Of a stretch of 64,000 nt of DNA, positions 23,981-31,325 are shown piece after piece. A model generated the notes under the pieces. The model saw only the letters and a list, made by a program, of their open reading frames with translations. It was not told the DNA's origin and ran no database searches. The first letter of the stretch is position 1. The number at the start of each line of letters is the position of its first letter. This DNA is from Avichristensenella sp031550535 (GTDB lineage Bacteria; Bacillota; Clostridia; Christensenellales; Aristaeellaceae). Position numbers and translations under genes: made by a program. Location: contig JAVBOM010000004.1 of the NCBI GenBank assembly GCA_031550535.1, positions 62,001 to 126,000 of the forward strand. Reading direction: 5' to 3'.

Positions 23981-24739
23981 CTACCCCCGCACCGCCTTCG
24001 TTGCCCAATACGCCGGAATGCCGTCCGCGACCGCGTCAGCGTCCTTGTTAAAATCCTCATACGCGCCCACAATCACAAAGCCCGCCTTGATCTGGCCTCC
24101 GATCTGCTCGTCAAACGTGTGGCTGAACTGTATGCCGTCATCGCCCTTCCGCAGTTTTTCCATTTGCTCCGGGTTTTTCAGCGGGTTGAACGGCAGCTTG
24201 TTCGCGATCGTGAGCGGCCGCTCATAGCTGTCAAACAGGAAGTTGAACCCGTTGTCCATCCCGGCCAGCAGGATGCCGCCCGGGCGCAGCACGCGATGGC
24301 ACTCGCGCCAGACGTGATACACATCCTCCACATAGCAGTTTGACACCGGGTGAAAGATCATATCAAACGAGCCATCCTCGAACGGAAAACGCTTCGTCAT
24401 GTCGGCTTTCACAATGCTGATCGCGTATCCTTCGCGCCGGGATACGGTCCGTTCGCTGTCAAGCTGCCGGTCCGACAGGTCCATCACGGTGCAATTCGCC
24501 CCGAGCAACGCGAAAACCGGCATCTGCTGCCCGCCGCCGCTCGCCAGCCCGAGCAAATTCACACCCTTTAGCGGCGGGAACCATTCCTTCGGGACCGGCT
24601 TGGTTGGGGTGAGCACGACATTCCAGTCGCCACGCCGTGCATTCGCACACACCTCGGGCGATACGGCGACGCCCCACTCCCATCCCTCATCCACCCATCG
24701 GTCAATGGTCTTTGCGTTGATTTCCGTATAGTTGTCCAA
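23981..24739 (-). CDS. Class I SAM-dependent methyltransferase
   Basis: 252 residues, TTG start at 24739 with a perfect GGAGGGAGA ribosome site. The SAM-binding motif I is LLGLASGGGQQ at about 62-72, the acidic position is MDLSD at about 86, and motif III/IV follow as FPFEDGSFDMIFHPVSNCYV and VLRPGGILLAG. This is the Methyltransf_11 type. The N-terminal NAKTIDRWVDEGWEWGV is typical of a subgroup common in Clostridia whose substrate is unknown. It is probably cytoplasmic and transcribed alone, as a terminator separates it from the upstream transporter. Confidence 0.9.
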   Translation of the reverse strand: MDNYTEINAKTIDRWVDEGWEWGVAVSPEVCANARRGDWNVVLTPTKPVPKEWFPPLKGVNLLGLASGGGQQMPVFALLGANCTVMDLSDRQLDSERTVSRREGYAISIVKADMTKRFPFEDGSFDMIFHPVSNCYVEDVYHVWRECHRVLRPGGILLAGMDNGFNFLFDSYERPLTIANKLPFNPLKNPEQMEKLRKGDDGIQFSHTFDEQIGGQIKAGFVIVGAYEDFNKDADAVADGIPAYWATKAVRG

Positions 24740-24759
24740 ATTATCTCCCTCCGCATCGC

Positions 24760-24792
24760 AAAAGGAAGGGATTTCTTGCGAAACCCCTTCCT
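24760..24792 (-). terminator. Terminator of the sugar transporter operon
   Basis: On the minus strand, stem GGAAGGGGTTTC/GAAATCCCTTCC with loop GCAA is followed by TTTT. The inner part matches the first hairpin of the dispersed repeats, so this terminator may be a relic or relative of them. Confidence 0.75.
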
Positions 24793-24820
24793 CAGCTATC
24801 CTATTACCAGTCGCCCTCGA

Positions 24821-25876
24821 TCAGTCGTACACCAGCAGCGCGATGTCCTCATCGTCAATGTTGTCCTTCGTGTACCACTTCGCGCCGGTGTCCACATCCT
24901 CCACCGCCTCGCCGCTGGCCGCCTTGAAGGCAAGCTCCACGGCCAGGTAGCCGATGCGGTACGGGTCCTGCGTCACGGAGCCGACAAACCAGCCGTTCCG
25001 GATCGCGTTCTTCTGCGGGGCGCCCGCGTCAAAGCCGGCCACCAGCACGTCGCCGTAGCGCGCGCCCTCGGCCAGGTCGGAGCCGTCCGCCGTCGCGGCC
25101 AGCAGCCCGGTCACAGCGCCTTCGTTGGAGCAGAACAGCGCGGCCAGGTTATCCATGTTCAGCACGGCGTTCGCGGAGTTCGTCACATCGCCAACACCCG
25201 GCGTCGCGGCGATTTCCACGTGGATGATGATGTTCGCGCCGTCCACCGGCGTGGCCCACAGGTCATGCCCCTTCACGGACACGGTGCCCACGGCCGCGCA
25301 CAGGTCGATCATCCTGTTGACAAAGCCGGTCGTGCGGCCGGTGACGGATTCGCTCGTCGCGTCCTGGGACAGCACGGCGATCACAACCGGTTTTTCCGGG
25401 GTGGCGGCGGCGATCTTCTCCTGCAGGGCTTCCAGCTTGAACATTTCGTCAGCAGCCAGGGCCGCGGCGTTCTGGTTGTTCGTGGAAGCGGTCGCGAAAA
25501 TCGCGCCCTCGGGGGCGTTGGGCACACCGGAGTCGAACCCGATCACCGGGATCTTCTTGTCGATGCACTCCTGGAGCTGCTCCATGACGGCGTCCGTGGA
25601 CAGCGCGGCCAGGGCCAGCGCGGCCGGGTTCTTCGCCATCTCGGATTTCAGCATGTCCACCTGCGGGACGATGTCGGCCTCGCTGGGCGGGCCATAGTAG
25701 AACATTTCAACGCCGTACTCTTTCGCCGCGTCCTCGCAGCCCTTGCGGACCGCCATCCAGAACGCGTGCTGTTCGCCCTTGGAAATGACGGAAATGTACA
25801 TGCCTTCCGCCGACACGAGCGAGACGCAACCGAGTACGAGAACCAGCGCCAGCGCGATAGAGAGGAATTTCTTCAT
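24821..25876 (-). CDS. Ribose/autoinducer-type ABC transporter substrate-binding protein
   Basis: 351 residues. A signal peptide (FLSIALALVLVLGCVSLVSA) precedes a periplasmic-binding-protein type I domain: ISKGEQHAFWMAVRKGCEDAAKEYGVEM, then KNPAALALAALSTDAV, KIPVIGFDSGV, and VLVAGFDAG with QDPYRIGYLAVELA near the end. In Gram-positive bacteria it would be held at the cell surface. The signal contains a Cys in LGC, but the lipobox is poor, so lipidation is uncertain. It receives a sugar or similar ligand for the permease and ATPase encoded upstream on the same strand. The substrate is not identifiable. Confidence 0.92.
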   Translation of the reverse strand: MKKFLSIALALVLVLGCVSLVSAEGMYISVISKGEQHAFWMAVRKGCEDAAKEYGVEMFYYGPPSEADIVPQVDMLKSEMAKNPAALALAALSTDAVMEQLQECIDKKIPVIGFDSGVPNAPEGAIFATASTNNQNAAALAADEMFKLEALQEKIAAATPEKPVVIAVLSQDATSESVTGRTTGFVNRMIDLCAAVGTVSVKGHDLWATPVDGANIIIHVEIAATPGVGDVTNSANAVLNMDNLAALFCSNEGAVTGLLAATADGSDLAEGARYGDVLVAGFDAGAPQKNAIRNGWFVGSVTQDPYRIGYLAVELAFKAASGEAVEDVDTGAKWYTKDNIDDEDIALLVYD

Positions 25877-25930
25877 ACCTGCCGATACCTCCTGATGTTT
25901 TATTTCAAGCGCGTACGCGCCTAAAACCTA

Positions 25931-25990
25931 GATGGCGGCGCTGATTTGAAAAATCGGGCGCCATAAGGGGATTTCGCAAGAAATCCCCAC
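25931..25990 (-). repeat. Short hairpin repeat, copy 5 (best preserved)
   Basis: Starts 5 nt after the permease stop on its sense strand. First hairpin: a perfect 9-bp stem GGGGATTTC/GAAATCCCC with TTGC loop. Second: GGCGCCCGATTT / AAATCAGCGCC with a short loop. It separates permease from binding protein in the operon. Confidence 0.9.
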
Positions 25991-25995
25991 CGTAT

Positions 25996-26997
25996 CTATT
26001 GCTCCTTGTCGATCCTGTCCACGGCCTTGACCCTTGTGGCCGCGTTGTTGCGCAGGTTGTCCAGCAGCACCGCGCCGATGACGACAAAGCCCGTGATGAA
26101 CGTCTGCCAGTGCGCCTGCAGCCCCATGGAGGCAAGGCCCCTTTTCAGCGTGGCCATGATGAACACGCCGATCAGCGTGCCGACCATCGTGCCCGATCCG
26201 CCGGCCATGGACGTGCCGCCGATGACGACGCCCGCGATGGCATTCAACTCCTCGCCATTGCCTGTGCCAGGGATCGCCGTGGTGTACGTCGCGGCGTAGA
26301 AGATGCCCGCCACGCCCGCGAACAAGCCGCAGACCGCGTACACCATCATCTTCCACCGGTCCACCTTCACGCCGGACAGCCGCGTCGCTTCCTCATTGGA
26401 GCCAATGGCGAACGTGTACCGCCCAAACCGCGTCATGTTCAGCAGGAACGCGGCGATCAGAAACGCGACAATCAGGTAGACGGAGCCGGTCGGGAATTGG
26501 CCCGTCCGGTAGAAAACGGTCTTGAACCACTCGTTTGCCGAGCCGATCGTCGGGTACCGCTGCGTCTGCACCTTGGAGATAATCGAGCCAAAGCCCTGGG
26601 AGACCAGCATCGTACCAAGCGTGGCGATGAACGGCGGGAGTTTCAGCTTCGCGACGAGGAAGCCGTTCAAGAAGCCAAACATCAGACCGGTCAGTGGCAC
26701 CAGGCACAGCGCCAGCCACAGCGGCCAGCCCCACATGCTGAACGCCACGCCGCCCACGATGGCCGAGCACATCATCACCGTGCCGATGGACAGGTCAATG
26801 CCGCCCGTAATGATCACAAACGTCACGCCAAAGGCCATGAACCCGATATAATACGCGGATTCCAGAATGGTTTTCAGCGTGTACGTGGAGAAGAAGTTTT
26901 TACCAAAAAGCGCGAAAAACACGTACAGGATCACCAGCGCCGCCGGGGCGAGCAGTTTCTGCATGCTGAAGCTTTTCCGGGCCACCGTCGTCTGCAT
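25996..26997 (-). CDS. RbsC-like ABC transporter permease
   Basis: 333 residues with about nine or ten hydrophobic segments and the BPD_transp_2 signature: FVIITGGIDLSIGTVM near 88-103, and the EAA-like loop FAIGSNEEATRLSGVKVDRWKMMVYAVCG near 205-233. LNAIAGVVIGGTSMAGGSGTMVGTLIGVFIMATLKRGL follows. This is the inner-membrane channel of a ribose/galactose-type importer. It starts 13 bp after the ATPase gene with a GGGAGGG ribosome site and is followed by the binding protein. Confidence 0.95.
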   Translation of the reverse strand: MQTTVARKSFSMQKLLAPAALVILYVFFALFGKNFFSTYTLKTILESAYYIGFMAFGVTFVIITGGIDLSIGTVMMCSAIVGGVAFSMWGWPLWLALCLVPLTGLMFGFLNGFLVAKLKLPPFIATLGTMLVSQGFGSIISKVQTQRYPTIGSANEWFKTVFYRTGQFPTGSVYLIVAFLIAAFLLNMTRFGRYTFAIGSNEEATRLSGVKVDRWKMMVYAVCGLFAGVAGIFYAATYTTAIPGTGNGEELNAIAGVVIGGTSMAGGSGTMVGTLIGVFIMATLKRGLASMGLQAHWQTFITGFVVIGAVLLDNLRNNAATRVKAVDRIDKEQ

Positions 26998-27010
26998 CGT
27001 CGTACCCTCC

Positions 27011-28525
27011 CTATTTGCGCGGCGCGGCCAGCGCCATGATCTTTTCCTGTGTGGCTTCCTCGATGCTAAGCTCGCCCGTCTTTTCCCCTTCGCACATCAC
27101 GACGATGCGGTCGCTCATGCGGAGCAGCTCCGGCATTTCCGAGGAGATCATGATGATGGACTTCCCCTCCGAGGCCAGTTGGTTCATGAGCTTGTATATC
27201 TCGCTTTTCGCGCCGACGTCGATGCCGCGCGTCGGCTCGTCAAAGATCAGAATGTCGCAGTTGCGCACCAGCCACTTGGCCACGACGACCTTCTGCTGGT
27301 TTCCGCCGGACAGGCTGCGGACCAGGCTGTCCACCGTCGGCGTCTTGATGTTGATGCGCCCCTGGTACTCGTGCGCCGTCTGCCGTATCTTCTGCTCTTT
27401 CACCACGAGCTTCCCGGAGAACTCGTTCAGCGTTGCCAGCGCGACATTGTTGGCGACGGAAAGCTGCAGACACAGGCCGAACTGCTTGCGGTCTTCGGAC
27501 AGGTAGCCGATGCCCGCGGCCACGGCGTCGCTCGGCGTCTTGATGTTCACCCGTTTCCCGCTAACGATGATCTCGCCCGCGTCGCGCTTATCCGCGCCGC
27601 AGATGAGCCGCGCCGTCTCCGTGCGCCCCGCGCCCATCAGCCCGGCGACGCCGAGGATCTCGCCCCTGCGGAGCGTGAAGGAGACATCCTTCACCTCGCG
27701 CGACGTGAGGTGGCGCACCTCCAGCGCCACGGGCGCGCCCTCGGGCACGGCGCTCTTCTCCTTGGGGTGCTCGTAGATGACACGGCCGACCATCATGCTG
27801 ATGATCGTGTCCATGTCCGTCTCCGCCGTGGTCAGCGTGCCGACGTATTGGCCGTCGCGCATGACGGTGATGCGGTCGGAAATCTGCTTCAGCTCGCCCA
27901 TGCGGTGGGAAATATAGATGATGCCGACACCCCGGCTTTTCATGTCGCGGATAAAGCGGAACAGATCCTCGATCTCGGACTCCGTCAGCGCGGCCGACGG
28001 CTCGTCCATGATCAGGATGCGCGTATTGTCAAAGGAAAGCGCCTTGGCGATCTCGACCATCTGCTGCTTGGCCACGGTCAGCGTCGCCACCTTGCGCGTC
28101 GGCGAGATATCGATATTCAGCGAGCGGAGGAGCGCCTCCGTCCACTCGTTTTGTTTTTTGTGGTCCACAATGATGCCGCGCATCGGCTCCCTGCCGATGT
28201 AGATGTTCTCCGCCACCGACAGGTCCCGCATCAGGTTCAGTTCCTGGTGGATGATGCTGATGCCCAGGGCCTGCGCCTCCCGCGCGCTCCTGATCTCCAC
28301 GGGCTTTCCGCAGACTTCAATGCCGCCGGCGTCCTTGGCATAGATGCCGGTCAGCACCTTCATCAGGGTGGATTTGCCCGCGCCGTTCTCACCGACGAGC
28401 GCGTGAACCTCCCCCGGGCGGAGCTCAAATTGTGCGTTTGACAGGGCGTGCACACCTGGAAAGGACTTCTCAATGCCTTCCATGCGGACCAGAATCTCAG
28501 GCTCGGGGCTGGCAGACGCCTGCAT
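27011..28525 (-). CDS. RbsA-like sugar ABC transporter ATPase (two ATP-binding domains)
   Basis: 504 residues, two fused nucleotide-binding domains as in RbsA/MglA. The first has Walker A GENGAGKST at about 47-55, signature VATLTVAKQQM and LIMDEPSAAL; the second has GLMGAGRTE (a degenerate P-loop typical of the family) near 294, LSGGNQQKVVVAKWL near 409 and LIFDEPTRGIDVGAK near 433. It powers sugar import with the permease and binding protein downstream. Ribosome site AGGTGAG and a promoter at 28575-28602 make it the first gene of the operon. Confidence 0.96.
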   Translation of the reverse strand: MQASASPEPEILVRMEGIEKSFPGVHALSNAQFELRPGEVHALVGENGAGKSTLMKVLTGIYAKDAGGIEVCGKPVEIRSAREAQALGISIIHQELNLMRDLSVAENIYIGREPMRGIIVDHKKQNEWTEALLRSLNIDISPTRKVATLTVAKQQMVEIAKALSFDNTRILIMDEPSAALTESEIEDLFRFIRDMKSRGVGIIYISHRMGELKQISDRITVMRDGQYVGTLTTAETDMDTIISMMVGRVIYEHPKEKSAVPEGAPVALEVRHLTSREVKDVSFTLRRGEILGVAGLMGAGRTETARLICGADKRDAGEIIVSGKRVNIKTPSDAVAAGIGYLSEDRKQFGLCLQLSVANNVALATLNEFSGKLVVKEQKIRQTAHEYQGRINIKTPTVDSLVRSLSGGNQQKVVVAKWLVRNCDILIFDEPTRGIDVGAKSEIYKLMNQLASEGKSIIMISSEMPELLRMSDRIVVMCEGEKTGELSIEEATQEKIMALAAPRK

Positions 28526-28574
28526 GCGCTCACCTCGATTTCTTCCGGTTGTACTCGTGAAATGTCACATATAA

Positions 28575-28602
28575 AGTATCACAACGTAATCGGAAATGTC
28601 AA
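28575..28602 (-). promoter_or_regulatory. Promoter of the sugar ABC transporter operon
   Basis: Minus strand: TTGACA, 16-bp spacer, GATACT, about 50 bp upstream of the ATPase start. No cre-like operator or clear inverted repeat is visible between promoter and gene. Confidence 0.65.
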
Positions 28603-28646
28603 TAACCTACCGGTTTTATTCCATAAATGCGGAGGCATTATATAAA

Positions 28647-28675
28647 GCGGGGCGCTGCCCTTGGCAACGCCCCGC
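28647..28675 (-). terminator. Terminator of the SH3-domain gene
   Basis: GCGGGGCG..TGCC / GGCA..CGCCCCGC stem with one mismatch, ending in GCTTTATATAATG on the minus strand, 27 bp after the 28702 stop. The U tract is short. Confidence 0.65.
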
Positions 28676-28701
28676 CCATGGCCGCGAAAACGCGAGAAGG
28701 A

Positions 28702-30012
28702 TTACTCCCCTGCGCCGCTTTCCGGCGTGTCGCTCTCGTATTCGACGAGTGTCGGCGCGACATACGCCACGGTGCCGTTCTTCAAGCGGATTTTGTACCA
28801 GCCTTCCGGCGAGATCTCCAGGCAGTCGTACTTGCGGCCGTTGCTGCTTTCGGCGACGCGCTTGGACTCCGCGTTCGGCTCGGCGCGCAGGTTGATCGTG
28901 TTCTTTGCCGTCACGGTCACGACGCCGATCCGGTCCCCTGTGGATGATTGGGCATTCGCGGGGTCCGCCGCGCCCGCCCCGTCCGTCCCGCTTGCCGCGG
29001 GCTGCGTGTCCGGCTGCGCAAATGTCATCCCGCCGCCGCCGCCGGTGCTCTGCGCGTCCTGAGGCTGGGCGCTGCCGGCGCCGGCATCCCCCGGCGTGCC
29101 GATCGTGGGGGGCATCGTGACCGTCGACGGGTCGATGGTAGGCTGAGCCGTGGCCGTCTCCTCATCGGTCGGCGCGGACGAAGGCGACGCCGCAGCATCC
29201 GTTCCGTCGGCATCCGCATCCGCACCCTGTTCCCCCGCAACCCATGCGTTCAAGTAGGTATCCACGGGATCGTCGCTCGCCCCGGCGTCCGCAGGCAGCA
29301 TGACCTGCATCATCTGGCGCACAAGCTCCTGGTCGGCGCAAATCCACACCTGCATCTTGTCTTCCATCGCAAGCACAGACAGGAAATACACGCTGTCATC
29401 GATCACCGCGTCGCCCTCGTCCGCGAAATAGAACGGCACGATGAGCGCATCGTACTTGTCCGAGGTGAACGTCACCCACCACTTGTCGCCCGGCATTACC
29501 TGCTGCACTTTTTTCTGATACTGGTCGTCGTACTTTTCAAGGTTCACAATCGCCGCGCCGGTTTCGCCGCGGCTGATGGTTTCGGCCGTGAGGAATACCT
29601 CCAGAAACAGGTCGTATACCGCGTTCATGTCCTTGGGCGCTTCGCGCTTTTCCTCAATAAGCAGGTCAAAGCAGTTCATGATGCTCTCGGGCGCTTCAGT
29701 GGGAAAGAAGCACTGCAGCGGGGGCTCCGCCTCGCTGTCGGCCAGGGAATCCATCTCGTGCAGCGCCTGGTGTTCCGTATAGAGCCGCGCAAAAAGGGCC
29801 TCCGCCGTTTCCGCGCCAGTCTCTCCGGCAGCTCCCGCCTGCGGGGTCGCCGCCGGTGCCGCCGTCCCTGTGGCTGTCGCGTCCGGTTCCTGCGTTTCCG
29901 TGTCCGACGCCTCCGGCGCCGGTGTTTCAAAGAGCGGCACATCCTCCGCAAAGCCGGTCACGGCTGACAGCAGGAGAACCAAACCGAGCAAGAACGAGAT
30001 TAAATGTTTCAT
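28702..30012 (-). CDS. Secreted protein with a C-terminal bacterial SH3 domain
   Basis: 436 residues from ATG 30012, which has a GGAAAGGA ribosome site. Signal peptide: MKHLISFLLGLVLLLSAVTGFA. Residues about 22-70 are a Pro/Ala/Thr linker; 70-265 a globular region of unknown type (LFARLYTEHQAL..., with EKYDDQYQKKVQQVMPGDKWWVTFTSDKYDALIVPFYFADEGD); 265-370 another low-complexity linker. The last 65 residues are an SH3_3 domain (VVTVTAKNTINLRAEPNAESKRVA ... GWYKIRLKNGTVAYV) that usually binds peptidoglycan. Expected location is outside the cell, held to the wall. No catalytic motif is visible. It has its own promoter and terminator. Confidence 0.85.
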   Translation of the reverse strand: MKHLISFLLGLVLLLSAVTGFAEDVPLFETPAPEASDTETQEPDATATGTAAPAATPQAGAAGETGAETAEALFARLYTEHQALHEMDSLADSEAEPPLQCFFPTEAPESIMNCFDLLIEEKREAPKDMNAVYDLFLEVFLTAETISRGETGAAIVNLEKYDDQYQKKVQQVMPGDKWWVTFTSDKYDALIVPFYFADEGDAVIDDSVYFLSVLAMEDKMQVWICADQELVRQMMQVMLPADAGASDDPVDTYLNAWVAGEQGADADADGTDAAASPSSAPTDEETATAQPTIDPSTVTMPPTIGTPGDAGAGSAQPQDAQSTGGGGGMTFAQPDTQPAASGTDGAGAADPANAQSSTGDRIGVVTVTAKNTINLRAEPNAESKRVAESSNGRKYDCLEISPEGWYKIRLKNGTVAYVAPTLVEYESDTPESGAGE

Positions 30013-30054
30013 TTGGAAGTCCTTTCCGTCATAAATTATTAACACTTTCACCTA

Positions 30055-30083
30055 ATGATAGAACGCTCGACAAAAAATGTCAA
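30055..30083 (-). promoter_or_regulatory. Promoter of the SH3-domain gene
   Basis: Minus strand: perfect TTGACA, 17-bp spacer, TATCAT. It is arranged back-to-back with the plus-strand promoter at 30108-30135. Confidence 0.75.
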
Positions 30084-30107
30084 GCAAAAATTGCCCTGCT
30101 CCTCCCT

Positions 30108-30135
30108 TTGCAGCCCTGGAAATGTTTGCTATACT
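30108..30135 (+). promoter_or_regulatory. Promoter of the GH20-like gene
   Basis: TTGCAG, 16-bp spacer, TATACT; a 40-bp leader leads to the ATG at 30177. Confidence 0.55.
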
Positions 30136-30176
30136 CATTGTGTACACAGAAAACACACCGCCGAAAGGAGAACGCT

Positions 30177-31235
30177 ATGTTTGATCGCAGCGCAACACTC
30201 GTGGGGTTTCACACGACGATTGACAAACATGAATCGATCGATGGGCTGATCCGCCTCCTGCGCGAAGGGCTCGCGCCGATTGGAATGAACACGCTGATCC
30301 TGGAGATGCGCTACGCGTTCCGCTGCCTGCCCGAGTACAGCACGGGCACCATCACATACGAGGACGCCCGGCGCGTCGCGGACGCGTGCGAGGCCCTGGG
30401 CATCCGGCTGGTGCCGCTGCTGCCGTGCCTTGGGCATCAATCCCTGCACAGCGCGAACGGCGGCGTGGTCTATCCCCTCTTCAAGCACCATCCGGAGCTA
30501 TTGGAGCAGCAAAACGTGGACCCGAAGGCCGAATGGCCGGATTTTGTGCACCATAGCTGGTGCGCGGCGGACGACGAGGTCTATCGGTACATTTTCCCCA
30601 TGATCGACGAAATGGCGGAAGCGTGCCGCGCCGAAGCGTTCCATGTGGGTCTGGACGAGGTGTTCGACATCGCCATGTGCGACCGGTGTAAGGGCCAGAC
30701 GCCGGACGCGCTGTTCGCCCGCACGGTCAAGATCCTGCACGATCACCTGACCGAAAAGAACCTGGACATGATGATGTGGGGCGACCGGCTGCTGGATTCC
30801 CTGTCCATGGGATATTCCCTGTGGGAGGGCGACCGCTTCGGCATGCATCCCGCGCTGCATCGCAAGGACGAGGTGACGCGCGACATCATCCTCTGCGATT
30901 GGCACTACGACTGGCACAGCGCCGGGTATCCGTCCGTAGAAACGTTCATCAGGGAAGGCTTTTTCGTTGTGCCGTCCTTTTATAACAATGTCGACAACGC
31001 CAAGCATTTTTGGCTGCACGCCCTGGAAGCTTATTACCTGGGAAATCGTTACGGGTGGCCCGGGAAGCTCGGCGGGCTGCTGTGCACCAATTGGCGCGCG
31101 CTGGACGACGCGCAAGTGGACGCGATGCTGGCCGGCATCAAGGGTGCGGCAGGGGCGCTGGAGGACGAGCGCGGCTACGCCGTTGGCGATGTGATCGCGC
31201 AGGTGGTGCCCAAGGGGAAGCATTTGCGGAAGTAG
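30177..31235 (+). CDS. Glycoside hydrolase family 20-like protein
   Basis: 352 residues, GAAAGGAG ribosome site. The TIM-barrel pattern (NTLILEMRYAFR, GIRLVPLLPCLGHQSL) and the catalytic pair in AFHVGLDEVFD (Asp-Glu at about 160) match beta-N-acetylhexosaminidases of family GH20 and relatives. MMMWGDRLLD near 202 is a further family mark. GH20 enzymes release terminal N-acetylhexosamines through substrate-assisted catalysis. There is no signal peptide, so it would act on imported or recycled sugars, for instance wall fragments. It lacks the N-terminal domain of many GH20 enzymes. Substrate is not certain. Confidence 0.8.
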   Translation: MFDRSATLVGFHTTIDKHESIDGLIRLLREGLAPIGMNTLILEMRYAFRCLPEYSTGTITYEDARRVADACEALGIRLVPLLPCLGHQSLHSANGGVVYPLFKHHPELLEQQNVDPKAEWPDFVHHSWCAADDEVYRYIFPMIDEMAEACRAEAFHVGLDEVFDIAMCDRCKGQTPDALFARTVKILHDHLTEKNLDMMMWGDRLLDSLSMGYSLWEGDRFGMHPALHRKDEVTRDIILCDWHYDWHSAGYPSVETFIREGFFVVPSFYNNVDNAKHFWLHALEAYYLGNRYGWPGKLGGLLCTNWRALDDAQVDAMLAGIKGAAGALEDERGYAVGDVIAQVVPKGKHLRK

Positions 31236-31244
31236 ATTGCCATT

Positions 31245-31273
31245 TGCCACCCCTGATAATCCGTGATATAATA
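31245..31273 (+). promoter_or_regulatory. Promoter of secA
   Basis: TTGCCA, 17-bp spacer, perfect TATAAT, about 50 bp upstream of the secA start. The AGGAGG at 31306-31311 is unusually far (14 nt) from the ATG. Confidence 0.75.
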
Positions 31274-31325
31274 GGATGATTTACGGCTATAAAAAGCGAC
31301 CCTAAGGAGGTACCCACCAACTTTC

